Below are positions 44,593-54,600 of a DNA stretch of 64,000 nt, in pieces. The translations under genes and the position numbers were made by a program. This stretch comes from Flavobacteriales bacterium UBA2104 (GTDB lineage: Bacteria; Bacteroidota; Bacteroidia; Flavobacteriales_D; Crocinitomicaceae). A model generated the notes under the pieces. The model saw nothing but the letters and a program-made list of their open reading frames with translations. It was not told where the DNA came from and made no database searches. The DNA lies in assembly GCA_002331485.1 (NCBI GenBank), contig DCYS01000010.1:153788-217787 (forward strand), read 5' to 3'. The number at the start of each line of letters is the position of its first letter. Positions within the stretch are counted from its first letter, which is position 1.

Positions 44593-47500
44593 TTACTTCA
44601 TAATAATTTTAACAGGCGCATTATTGCCTATGTGTATTAAGTACAAACCTGTACTCAATCCTTGAATGTCAATTGCATTTTTCTGTTGTGAAAGTTTTCC
44701 AGCTGATACCACACGACCATTTATGTTTGTGATTTGGTAGTCAATAGGCTGAAGAAGCTCTTCTAATTCGATAAATAATAATCCATTGTTTGGATTTGGG
44801 TAAACGTTAATCGAATTTCCCTCCGGACTCATAAGTTCTTCGACTGTTAATGGAGAGCTCGTGATCATATCATTTATACGATGACTTGTTACATTTGTGA
44901 TGATCGGAGCATTAAAATCAAAATAGATGTCTGCCTGATTGTTAATTGTTGTTCCGTTTGGAAGATCAGGTACTTGATCTACAGTGAAGGTCACAAAGCC
45001 ATTACTTCCAGGTTCATCTGTTGTGCTGTCCGGAAGCATAATATTATTAAAAGTCCACTCGAGTACTCTTGGACCGTATTTTCGGAATGTATGCTCATGA
45101 CTAGATACGCCAGAATTCACGGTAAAGATATTTAGGTCTGTATCTAAAGTATCTCTGATGACAACAGTGAAGGCTGTATCTGTTCCCGTGTTTTGGAAAC
45201 GAATTACATATTGCAGCTGTTGATTAGGCTTGATATAGTATTGATCAGAAATACCTTTTGGGAACCCTCTCTTATCGTTAGGATCATAACTGCCACTTAC
45301 AATACCACAATAGATATCAACAAAAGGGTCAAGATCGTCATGGGGATAGTTATTAATCATATTTGAAATCCATAGTGTTGAATCTGAGCCGCAGAGTTCA
45401 ACATGTGCATTGGGATGCGAGTTTCCAGGATGCAACGGATGTTGTTCTGCTGCTAAAATCCAGGTCTCGCCATTAGCAGGGAAGGAATAATAAACTGTCT
45501 CCTGACCTACTAGTTGAACAGAGTCGATTGATACCAGTGTATCGTTTACATAAAGTAAAACTGGTGAATAACAATCCATGTCACCATCTCCAAAGTCACC
45601 TGTGTTAGTTATGGAGAACTGAACTGAGTCTCCCTGGCACCAACCTTCAACTTGTAAACTTGATTTATCCCAGGGCAAAGTACAAGGTTGTGGAATGACT
45701 AAATTAGGGTTATTCCCATACGTTGGTGGTAGAGGATTAGAAGGAATAGAATCTAATGCACAACTATCCACTGGATATAGAGATGCATCCATACACAACG
45801 TTTGATCGAGAATTGCATCACAACTAACAGTTGTATTAATAGTGAAATCAACACATTGACTGGGGTTTATAGTATCTAGTTCAAACCTATAAACATCGCT
45901 ACCAAGTGAAGTGTAGGGGATCGAGGAGGAGGTAGGGGTAAGTAAAGAGTCCAGTTCCACATCAATATACGCTGAGTTCAAAGCTCCTGTAGCCGTTATG
46001 TCATTGCAGGCCTGCACATAAACTACCTGATCACTGAAACATCTTCGCAAGAACGGGGCATGAATACTAATATCAGGACTGCTACAAGGGTTATTACTAA
46101 CCATTCCAAAATCAGGTCCAGATGTATAAGTTTCAGGGTCTGAAACTGTGAAAGATTGTGAAACAGGACAAGTAGGAGTCCAATTTAAATTTGTGGTATC
46201 AATTGTTGTGGTGTATACTCCCACAGGTAATGAATCAATATACCAAACCCCAACACTGTCGGTTTGAACAATATAGCCTCCTGGATCGATCGATAGAGTT
46301 GTACCTTCTAAGCCAAACTCAGCAATTTCTTTACTACAATTTTCATTAAGATCGTTATAAACTTTACCATGAATATTTGGAGCATCTAATTTTACAACCC
46401 AAAAGTCAAAATCCCCATTATTTCCGTCCACATCTTCATCATTTGACTCAGAGCTTCCCGCAACTATATAATTACCTTTAGAAGTTTGTTGTATTGAATA
46501 TGCAAGATCTTGCGAAGTGCCACCGAATGTTTTTTGCCAAATTAGGTTTCCAAATCCATCTAGTTTTACAATCCAGTAGCTCTGACTATTAATAAATACG
46601 GAATAACCCGCAACTATGAACCCTCCATCACTTGTTTGCTTAACTGATCTTGCACTATCTCCACCACCTCCACCTAGAGATTTTTGCCATTCGATGTTAC
46701 CTGTGGCATCAAGTTTCACTACCCAATAGTCGTAAATACCGTAGTTAATCGTTAAATCACCATTATCAGAATAGGATCGCCCGGCAACAATAAAACCTCC
46801 ATCTGCAGTTTGTTGTACTGAATAAGCCCAATCAAAATCAGAACCACCTAGTGATTTTTCCCAAATCAAGTTACCTGAAGCGTCCAGTTTAATAACCCAA
46901 TAATCGCGTTGCCCATTATTGAATGAAACATCCCCATCATTGGACCAAGTAAAGCCTGCAATAATGTACCCTCCATCAGTTGTTTGTTGTATCATTTTTG
47001 ATCGATCCCATGATGAACCACCATAAGTATTTTGCCATAATATTGATCCATTTGAATCTAGTTTAATAACCCAGAAATCATGAAACCCTTGATTATTTGT
47101 AATGTCCCCATCATTAGAGTCTGAAGATCCTGTAACAATATAACCACCATCAGTGGTTTGTTGAATTGACTCAGCTCTGTCATCTCCTAATCCACCGTAA
47201 GACATTTCCCATAGGATAGTCCCAGCAGCATCCAATTTTACAATCCAATAATCGAAATTACCGTGATTCCCTGTCACATCCCCATCAGTGGATTCAGAAT
47301 ACCCAGCAACAATAAACCCTCCATCTGTAGTCTGTTTAATACAGTTAGCATAATCATTCAATGAACCTCCAATTGCTCTCTGCCACAAAGTGCTTCCATT
47401 CGCATCTAGCTTTACAATCCAATAGTCACTAAGCCCATTACTACTCGTAATATCACCATCACTTGATTCAGATACACCTGCAACAATATACCCACCATCT

Positions 47501-47631
47501 GTTGTTTGTTCAATTGACTCTGCATGATCATATCCAGAACCACCAAGAGATTTCTGCCATTCGATGGAAGGTAATTGTCCAATGACATTGATTGAAACCA
47601 AATAAAGCGATAGAAATAATATTTTTTTCAT
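44593..47631 (-). CDS. T9SS surface protein B: seven-repeat propeller, SdrD-B-like, DUF7619-like
   Basis: A 1012-aa paralogue. The signal peptide ends VIGQ. Seven propeller repeats lie at ~18-420; the sixth is shortened, lacking the DGDxTxNNG loop and about 8 residues (GYSVFINSQSYWIVKLD). An SdrD-B-like domain (GKVYNDLNENC), Ig-like region, DUF7619-like domain (~789-930) and type A T9SS domain (~939-1012; VYPNPNNGLLFIELEE) follow. The intergenic junctions before and after it (7 bases each) are identical in sequence, a trace of tandem duplication. Confidence 0.9.
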   Translation of the reverse strand: MKKILFLSLYLVSINVIGQLPSIEWQKSLGGSGYDHAESIEQTTDGGYIVAGVSESSDGDITSSNGLSDYWIVKLDANGSTLWQRAIGGSLNDYANCIKQTTDGGFIVAGYSESTDGDVTGNHGNFDYWIVKLDAAGTILWEMSYGGLGDDRAESIQQTTDGGYIVTGSSDSNDGDITNNQGFHDFWVIKLDSNGSILWQNTYGGSSWDRSKMIQQTTDGGYIIAGFTWSNDGDVSFNNGQRDYWVIKLDASGNLIWEKSLGGSDFDWAYSVQQTADGGFIVAGRSYSDNGDLTINYGIYDYWVVKLDATGNIEWQKSLGGGGGDSARSVKQTSDGGFIVAGYSVFINSQSYWIVKLDGFGNLIWQKTFGGTSQDLAYSIQQTSKGNYIVAGSSESNDEDVDGNNGDFDFWVVKLDAPNIHGKVYNDLNENCSKEIAEFGLEGTTLSIDPGGYIVQTDSVGVWYIDSLPVGVYTTTIDTTNLNWTPTCPVSQSFTVSDPETYTSGPDFGMVSNNPCSSPDISIHAPFLRRCFSDQVVYVQACNDITATGALNSAYIDVELDSLLTPTSSSIPYTSLGSDVYRFELDTINPSQCVDFTINTTVSCDAILDQTLCMDASLYPVDSCALDSIPSNPLPPTYGNNPNLVIPQPCTLPWDKSSLQVEGWCQGDSVQFSITNTGDFGDGDMDCYSPVLLYVNDTLVSIDSVQLVGQETVYYSFPANGETWILAAEQHPLHPGNSHPNAHVELCGSDSTLWISNMINNYPHDDLDPFVDIYCGIVSGSYDPNDKRGFPKGISDQYYIKPNQQLQYVIRFQNTGTDTAFTVVIRDTLDTDLNIFTVNSGVSSHEHTFRKYGPRVLEWTFNNIMLPDSTTDEPGSNGFVTFTVDQVPDLPNGTTINNQADIYFDFNAPIITNVTSHRINDMITSSPLTVEELMSPEGNSINVYPNPNNGLLFIELEELLQPIDYQITNINGRVVSAGKLSQQKNAIDIQGLSTGLYLIHIGNNAPVKIIMK

Positions 47632-47638
47632 AAGAGAT

Positions 47639-50600
47639 TTACTTCATAATAATTTTAATAGGCGCATTATCGCCAATGTGTATTAAATACAACCCTGAAC
47701 TCAATTTTTGAATGTCTACTGCGGTTTTCTGGTGTGAAAGCTTTCCAGCTGATACAATACGACCATTAATGTTTGTGATTTGGTAATCAATGGGCTCAAG
47801 GTATTCTTCTAACTCTATAAATAACAATCCATTGTTTGGATTCGGATAAACCGTAATTAAGTTTCCATCAGTACTGACTATTTCATCAACCTGAAGGGGA
47901 GAACTTGTGATCATTTCATTAACACGATGAGTTGTTTGGTTGGTAATAATCGGCGCATTAAAATCAAAGTAGATATCCGCCTGGTTATTGATTACCGTTC
48001 CGTTTGGAAGATTAGGTAATTGATCTACTGTGAAAGTTACAAAACCATTACTCCCAGGTTCATCGGTTGTGCTGTCCGGCAGCATAATATTATCAAAAGT
48101 CCATTCTAGTACTCTCGGACCGTATTTATTAAACGAGTAGTCATGACTCGATACACCTGAATTTACTGTAAAGATGTTCAGGTCTGTATCTAACGTATCT
48201 CTAATTACAACAGTGAACGCTGTGTCTGTTCCCGTATTTTGAAATCGAATCACATATTGAAGCTGTTGATTAGGTTGAATGTGATGTTGACTGGTTACAC
48301 CAGAAGGAAACCCTCTTTTATCGTTGGGATCATAACTACCAGTTACGATTCCGCAATAAATATCATCAACAGGATCAGCATCATCCAAGGGTTGATTGTT
48401 GATCATATCAGGGATCCATTGCGTAGAATCAGAACCACAGAGTTCGACATGTGCATTAGGATGAGAGTTGCCTGGATGCAAGGGATGTTGTTCTGCTGCT
48501 AGAATCCAGGTTTCACCGTTAGCCGGATAAGAGTAGTAAATAGTCTCTTGCCCTTGTAGTTGCACGGAATCTATAGACACCAGTGTGTCGTTTATGTAAA
48601 GAAACACTGGAGAATAACAATCCATATCGCCATCGCCTACATCTCCTGTATTTGTAATTGAGAACTGCACAGAATCTCCCTGACACCAACCTTCAACTTG
48701 TAGACTAGATTTATCCCATGGTAATGTACAAGGTTGCGGCATCACTAAGTTCGGATCATTCCCATAATTAGGAGGTAATGGATCCGTAGGGATGGAATCT
48801 AAAGCACAACTATCCACAGGGTATAATTTCGCATTCATACAAAGTGTTTGAGTTAGCATGGCGTCACAGCTTACTGTCGTATTAATCGAGAAATCTACAC
48901 ATTGACCAGGGTTTATAGTATCCAATTCAAATCTATAAACATCATTTCCGAGAGCGGTAAAAGGTATGGATGACATAGTAGGAGTGAGCAACGAATCCAA
49001 TTCTACATCAGCATAAGCACCATTTAAAGCACCAGTAGCTGTGATATCATTACAGGCCTGCACATAAACAACTTGATCAGAAAAGCACCTCCTTAAAAAT
49101 GGCGAGTAAATACTAATAACAGGACTACTACAAGGATTATTATTTACCATTCCAAAATCAGGTCCAAGAGTATATGCCTGTGGATCAGTAACTGTGAAAC
49201 TTTGAGAGATAGGACAGGTTGAAAACCAGTTTAAATTAGTTGTGTCAATGGTTGCAGTATATGTACCTATAGGTAAAGAATCTAGAAACCAAACCCCAAG
49301 TGTATCAACTTCTGCGATAAAACCACCGGGGCTAATCTGTAAAGGGAATCCAGAAAGTCCAGGTTCAGTTGTTTCAATAATACAATTCTCATTAACATCA
49401 TTAAAACAATTTCCAAAAATTTTGTGAGTATTTAGTTCCAAAATCCAAAAATCTAACTCCCCGTTGTTTGACAATACATTTCCGTCATTTGATTCAGAGT
49501 ATCCAGAAATCAGATATTTCCCGTTTGTTTTTAATTGAATTGATAAACCAGCTTCACGGAGTGTTCCTCCTAATGATTTTTGCCAATTAAAATTTCCGGC
49601 TTCGTCAAGTTTGAGCATCCAACAATCACCATTGCCACTATATTGAGTTACATTTCCATCATTAGAGGTTGTATAACCTACAATAAAATATCCTTCATCT
49701 AGTGTTTGTATAACTGAATAAGCACGATCATTTCCAGAACCACCAAAAGATTTTTCCCAAGAAATATTACCAAAAGCATCAAGTTTTACGATCCAGAAAT
49801 CATCTCCACCATTATTGATTGTAACATCTCCATCACTTGAATCTGATTCTCCAACAACAATGTAACCTCCATCAGCAGTTTGTTGAATTGAATAAGCACG
49901 ATCATCTCCAGAACCTCCGAGAGACTTTTGCCATATAATGTTACCGTTTAAGTCTAGACTTATAATCCAGTAATCCCTGTTACCGTTGTTCCCAGAAACA
50001 TCACCATCTATTGAACCTGAGAATCCAGCAACTATATATCCATTTAATGTTTGTTGGATTGAGTATGCCCAATCATCAAATGACCCTCCGAATGATTTTT
50101 CCCAAGAAATATTACCAAAAGCATCAAGTTTTGTAACCCAATAGTCAAATCCTCCATTATTTCCTGAAACATCACCATTAGATGAACTAGATTTTCCTGC
50201 AACAATATAACCACCATCATTAGTTTGTTTAATTGAAGATCCATAATCATTTCCAGCACCTCCTAGAGATTTTTGCCAAGAAAGATTACCAGAGGCATCC
50301 AATTTAACTATCCATCGGTCGAAGCTACCATTATTACCGGTGATATCACCATCAGTTGAATTTGAATTGCCTGCAATTATATATCCATTATCAGTGGTTT
50401 GTTGAATGGATTCTGCAACATCATGTCCAGAACCCCCGAATGAGTTTTGCCAAATTATGTAGCCTGCTGAATCTAATTTAGTAACCCAATAATCATTTTC
50501 ACCACTATTTACATTGACGTCGCCATCAGAAGATTTTGATTGACCTACAACGATAATTCCTCCGTCCGAAGTAGGTTTAATCGAATTTGCAATATCATCT

Positions 50601-50695
50601 AAGGAACCGCCATATGATTTCTGCCAGTTTATAGAAACCTGTCCAAATCCAAAGCTTGAAAATAATAAAAGGTAAATGAATAATTTTTTTTTCAT
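47639..50695 (-). CDS. T9SS surface protein C: seven-repeat propeller, SdrD-B-like, DUF7619-like; first gene of operon
   Basis: A 1018-aa paralogue. The signal peptide ends FGFGQ. Seven propeller repeats lie at ~20-425 (WQNSFGGSGHDVAESIQQT, WEKSFGGSGNDRAYSVIQT). The SdrD-B-like domain (GNCFNDVNENC), Ig-like region and DUF7619-like domain (~788-930) are nearly identical to those of copy A at the protein level. The type A T9SS tail matches copy B. It is first in the operon, 21 bases downstream of a consensus promoter. Surface-exposed and probably adhesive or ligand-binding; no enzyme motif is seen. Confidence 0.9.
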   Translation of the reverse strand: MKKKLFIYLLLFSSFGFGQVSINWQKSYGGSLDDIANSIKPTSDGGIIVVGQSKSSDGDVNVNSGENDYWVTKLDSAGYIIWQNSFGGSGHDVAESIQQTTDNGYIIAGNSNSTDGDITGNNGSFDRWIVKLDASGNLSWQKSLGGAGNDYGSSIKQTNDGGYIVAGKSSSSNGDVSGNNGGFDYWVTKLDAFGNISWEKSFGGSFDDWAYSIQQTLNGYIVAGFSGSIDGDVSGNNGNRDYWIISLDLNGNIIWQKSLGGSGDDRAYSIQQTADGGYIVVGESDSSDGDVTINNGGDDFWIVKLDAFGNISWEKSFGGSGNDRAYSVIQTLDEGYFIVGYTTSNDGNVTQYSGNGDCWMLKLDEAGNFNWQKSLGGTLREAGLSIQLKTNGKYLISGYSESNDGNVLSNNGELDFWILELNTHKIFGNCFNDVNENCIIETTEPGLSGFPLQISPGGFIAEVDTLGVWFLDSLPIGTYTATIDTTNLNWFSTCPISQSFTVTDPQAYTLGPDFGMVNNNPCSSPVISIYSPFLRRCFSDQVVYVQACNDITATGALNGAYADVELDSLLTPTMSSIPFTALGNDVYRFELDTINPGQCVDFSINTTVSCDAMLTQTLCMNAKLYPVDSCALDSIPTDPLPPNYGNDPNLVMPQPCTLPWDKSSLQVEGWCQGDSVQFSITNTGDVGDGDMDCYSPVFLYINDTLVSIDSVQLQGQETIYYSYPANGETWILAAEQHPLHPGNSHPNAHVELCGSDSTQWIPDMINNQPLDDADPVDDIYCGIVTGSYDPNDKRGFPSGVTSQHHIQPNQQLQYVIRFQNTGTDTAFTVVIRDTLDTDLNIFTVNSGVSSHDYSFNKYGPRVLEWTFDNIMLPDSTTDEPGSNGFVTFTVDQLPNLPNGTVINNQADIYFDFNAPIITNQTTHRVNEMITSSPLQVDEIVSTDGNLITVYPNPNNGLLFIELEEYLEPIDYQITNINGRIVSAGKLSHQKTAVDIQKLSSGLYLIHIGDNAPIKIIMK

Positions 50696-50716
50696 AGGTG
50701 GATGTATTTACTGTAG

Positions 50717-50747
50717 CAAAGTTATATCATTAATAGGTCTTCACAAA
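50717..50747 (-). promoter_or_regulatory. consensus Bacteroidota promoter of the three-paralogue operon
   Basis: On the minus strand TTTG (50747-50744), exactly 19 bases, then TAACTTTG (50724-50717) match the classical TTTG-N19-TAnnTTTG promoter. The ATG at 50695 is 21 bases downstream, leaving a leader of roughly 15 bases. Confidence 0.8.
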
Positions 50748-50890
50748 TTCTATGAGGTTCAATTTTAAACAAACAGATTACTTAGAATCCCCACAACCAA
50801 GAAGACAGTTCTCATTCTTCTATTTTTATTTTTTTATCTACACCAAAACTATCTTGAAAGCTTGAGGCTTTCAGAAGATTTTGGCGTAAA

Positions 50891-50916
50891 CAAAAAAAAC
50901 TCACCTAAATGGTGAG
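50891..50916 (-). terminator. minus-strand intrinsic terminator without an obvious gene
   Basis: Read on the minus strand CTCACC, loop ATTTA, GGTGAG, then eight T. It is an excellent terminator shape, yet no minus-strand gene lies to its right. Plus-strand function is weaker (CCTTCTTTG after the stem). Confidence 0.7.
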
Positions 50917-50930
50917 CCTTCTTTGTTTCT

Positions 50931-50971
50931 TAGTGACCCCGTCAGGAGATAGTTCAAACTTTTTGGAGGAT
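50931..50971 (+). repeat. 41-bp direct repeat, right copy
   Basis: Starts TAGTGACCCCGTCAGGAG and ends TTTTTGGAGGAT; 40 of 41 bases match 40602-40642. Like that copy it lies directly after a hairpin with loop TAAAT. Together the copies bracket the three-paralogue block. Confidence 0.8.
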
Positions 50972-51198
50972 ATTGAAATAGTAAATGCACTCCTTAATTC
51001 TTGACAAAATTTAGTGTTAAGCTACTTTGTATAAAGTTTATGATGTTTAATTTATCATTTATTTATCCTTCCTTTAAATTAATTTGTGATAATTTTTATT
51101 AATCAATAAAGCGCGTTAAGCATAGAGATTATAAGTGGTTGGGCTATATAACATATTCATATCTAGTAAATTATTGAATTAATTTTTTTTAACATTTG

Positions 51199-51228
51199 TT
51201 GATTGATTAAATTTTGTTTTTAAATTTG
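51199..51228 (+). promoter_or_regulatory. consensus promoter of the Rhs-like cluster
   Basis: TTG at 51199-51201, exactly 19 bases, and TAAATTTG at 51221-51228 match the consensus. The first ATG is 38 bases downstream. No other good promoter was seen before the end of the window, and gene gaps are 1-11 bases. Confidence 0.75.
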
Positions 51229-51266
51229 ACTCGTAACTTGACGAATTATTGAATAAAATAAACCTA

Positions 51267-51641
51267 ATGAAACCATTTCTATTTTGTCTCTTTGTCACTG
51301 CCGTATCAACGTGTTTCTCGCAGACCTATAACGTAACTGTCGATACAGTAAACTTAACATCGTATTCTTTTGAAACAGAGTTAAGTATTGAAGAAGACCC
51401 ATCTGATTCACTGACTTATGAGATATCGTTTTATTCAATTTACAGTTCAGATTCGGTTTTGATGTTTGAGGAAGTTTTTGAAATCAATTCACCAAAAATC
51501 GAATCTTTTTCAAAAGTTGATTTTGATCCAGATAATAATACAACATATTTAACGCTGCTAGAAGCAGATCAATCCCCGTATGTAGTTTTTGTTAAAGTAC
51601 TGCAATCCGGAACATTAATAGAGGAACTAACCTTTGAATGA
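51267..51641 (+). CDS. small secreted protein, first gene of Rhs-like cluster
   Basis: A 124-aa protein. The signal peptide MKPFLFCLFVTAVSTCFSQ is cleaved near residue 19. The mature domain is beta-rich and acidic with no recognised family. An in-frame TTG six codons upstream (51249) is rejected in favour of this ATG. Only one base separates its stop from the ATG of the four-module protein, so the products are probably made together. Confidence 0.75.
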   Translation: MKPFLFCLFVTAVSTCFSQTYNVTVDTVNLTSYSFETELSIEEDPSDSLTYEISFYSIYSSDSVLMFEEVFEINSPKIESFSKVDFDPDNNTTYLTLLEADQSPYVVFVKVLQSGTLIEELTFE

Positions 51642-51642
51642 A

Positions 51643-54600
51643 ATGAGACAGCATCACCTGAATAAATTCCTAAGAAAAACACATCTATTATTGATTTTGC
51701 CATTGACCTTGTTTTTTGGTCTAACAAGCTTCTCGCAGACTTATCCTGTAGAGTGGGGTAAAATTCAAAATGGAGAAGTGGTTAATGGAAACCTTCAATC
51801 CATTAAGAATGGTAAAACTACTGCAACGGCCAAAGCGGTTTTAAAAGGTTCAAAAGATACAACGAATGCTGATGCTAATGGATTTGTTGAATACGTTATA
51901 GAAGATTTTAATGTAATTCGTAAGATTGGATTTACCACAATAGGTGGGAATGGTCAGGCAAAAAAAGAGCTTAAATACTCCGTACATCTAATTAAAGGTA
52001 GAAAGGCGCGTTTTGTGCATGCCAGAGAGATGTTAGGTATTTACAATGTCCAGACTGGAGACATAATTAAAATATCTAGAGAGTTTGGTGTCCTTAAATA
52101 CTACATAAATAATCAGTTACTCAACAGTAAAGAGGCTAATCCAGAGGAGGATTTATCTATTTCAGTTAAAATGTTCGGTAAGGATGCTATTACATCAGAC
52201 TTAATGAGCGATATCCGTGTTGAGCCTTTAAGTGTTTTACTTTCAGTTGATAATTCGACTAATACATTTGACTATACAATATCAGGTGGGACAGAGAGTA
52301 ATTACAAAATATTAATTGAAAATACTAAAGAAGAAATAAATGGATTTAATGGAAGTTATACAGTTCCAAAAAAAGGAACTTACAGGCTTCAGGTTAGTGA
52401 TAGTGAAAACACCATAAAGAGAGAAGTAACTATTGGTGAAGATCTCAACTGGACTGATTTTGTGTTCACTACTGTCTCTGGTGGAGAGCTTATTGTAACA
52501 GAAGACTCCTTAAAAGGTTATGCATCAGCTAACTCTCAACAAACAATCACTCCATCAGGAAATTGGGTGGCAGAATATATACTTGATTTCGATAATGATA
52601 GAAAATCCTGGGGGGTAAGAGGATCGCCTGATGGAAGGATAGCAGGATACATTAGTAATTTTTACGTTTCAGATTTATCATCAAAAGAGGTTTCTTACTT
52701 TTTTAAAGGTAATCTTGTTAAATCTTTTAAAGCAAGTACAGGTGATATCGTTAGGTTAGAAATGAAAAATGGAGTCATTTCATCTTTTTTCAATGGAGAT
52801 CTAATTCGTTCGGACAAATATACTTTTGCTGCAGATTATAAGTTGACAGCAATGTTGCGCCCACAAGCATCTTTCGGTCAAATAACCTTCTTTCCAAATT
52901 ATCAGAGACCTGTTGAGGTAAACTATGATGAGCAAACACTTCTTGGTAGTATTGAGGTAAACGTTCCCTCCACTATTGATGGTCCTTTTCACTACGTTAT
53001 TGGTACAGAGGGTTTTGTTGATTTAAATGATATTTATTCAACACTAAAAGATTCTGTTGGATTCCCGGTGGATAGTACTTTATTAACTGCAAAGACACAA
53101 GCTAACAACTTTGTGTTTGATAATCTAAAACCTGGTGTATATTATGTATCAGTATTGAATAGTGATAATAAAACAATTACACGTGAAGTGGTATCCATAA
53201 ATCAAAGATTAATCCTTGCAAATAATTCTACCTTGCATAAGGAAGGGGAATTACTAATCGCAGATGAAGACAATACACTTGAAGATTTCCCACTGTTCGT
53301 GACAAAAAATGCTAAGAACGATGAATACGGGGTGGAATTATTTGATGTAGTTTCTGAACAATTTTTCGGTTTTGGGTATGATTCGGTTCAACTATCATCA
53401 TTAGAAGATATTCAGTATGGGTTTTATGTGGTGAAAGGACAGGCCTTCCCCATAATTGACGGAGTTTTTAATGAAAAAGGGATCTGGATAAAAGAAAAGT
53501 CTCAATTAAGCCTACAGTTTAATTCAAATGAGGTTAGGTACTTTGTTAATAGAAAAAATGTGGAGAATGCTTTAATTAATTATGAGGCCAAGAATGATCC
53601 AGTTTACAATTTGAAACATGGGGTTTCGAAAGCTCAGGTCATTTTTAAGCCTATTATTATAAAGTTACCAATATTCCCTAATTATAATGTAGATGTAAAT
53701 GTTACGCCAATCCCTTGTGATTTGAATATAAGTGAGGCTGATATTAATTTTCAAGTGTCAGGAGGATTCTTCTATACAGTGTCTTCGAGTAATTTGATAA
53801 TAACTGATGAAAGCGGTAATACGGTCAGTACGATTAGTCCTAATACTCAGCAGAGCTTACAAAATTTAGGTCCAGGGTATTATCATATTGCTGGAAATAT
53901 TCAGTTTAATTCTCAACTTACATTCTTTCCATCTTATAGTGTTTCAGTATCTGAGTATTTCGTAATTGGTTATCCTGTAAATTGGATAAATAAGGTTCAA
54001 ACAATATATACAGCTACAAATGAATCTTTAAAAAGAGATGGAGCATCAGGTTCAGGTTATGGGTTCTTGAACTTTGGATATGCAAGTTCATCCAACAAGA
54101 TTAATGCTGGAGTAGAAAACTGGGTAGACTTTAAAATTCGTGATTTTAAAAGGTTCGTTCAGTTGTATAAATGGTCAGTTGCTCCACTCAACCAGCTAAA
54201 TGGTTCAAATGATGCATTTCTATTATATAATAATGCTGCAAATCAAATGCTTATACTCCATAATCTACTTCTTTCTTTTGAGCCTTATGATGAGGAGGAT
54301 AGATTTCGAATTTCCTATGATGGAAATCAAATAAGTTTCTACAGAAATTATGGTAATCCAGTATTTCAGATGAATGCCTCTGGGCCAAATCTGCAGAAAG
54401 TAAATGCATTTCTATCAAATTTGATTGCTGTTTCTGGAGAGAGGAAATCTGAGATTTATGATGTATTCACAAATATGAGTTGTCAGAAGCCTATTTTGTA
54501 TGCAAAACTTGAATCAAATCTTCGAGGAGTAAAATACAAGCCTATTGAAGACAAGGTTTACTTTTTTAATACAGAGGAATATTATGATGTTGATCAGTTA

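Larger units (their letters stand above)
50696..51266. other. 571-base intergenic region between divergent surface-protein operons
   Basis: Very AT-rich, with no ORF of note. It holds two outward-facing promoters (minus 50717-50747, plus 51199-51228), a hairpin at 50851-50879 (GAAAGC with GCTTTC plus outer ATCTT/AAGAT pairs), a minus-strand terminator at 50891-50916 and the right copy of the 41-bp repeat at 50931-50971. From 50972 to 51198 I see only low-complexity AT-rich sequence. Confidence 0.7.

Noticed and set aside
51249..51266. TTG start six codons upstream of the first cluster gene
   Set aside because: The ATG at 51267 gives a normal signal peptide. The same reasoning moved starts for rnhB, the dipeptidase, MoxR, FAD oxidoreductase, DUF1501, DUF1800, GH3 and the 1047-aa gene.
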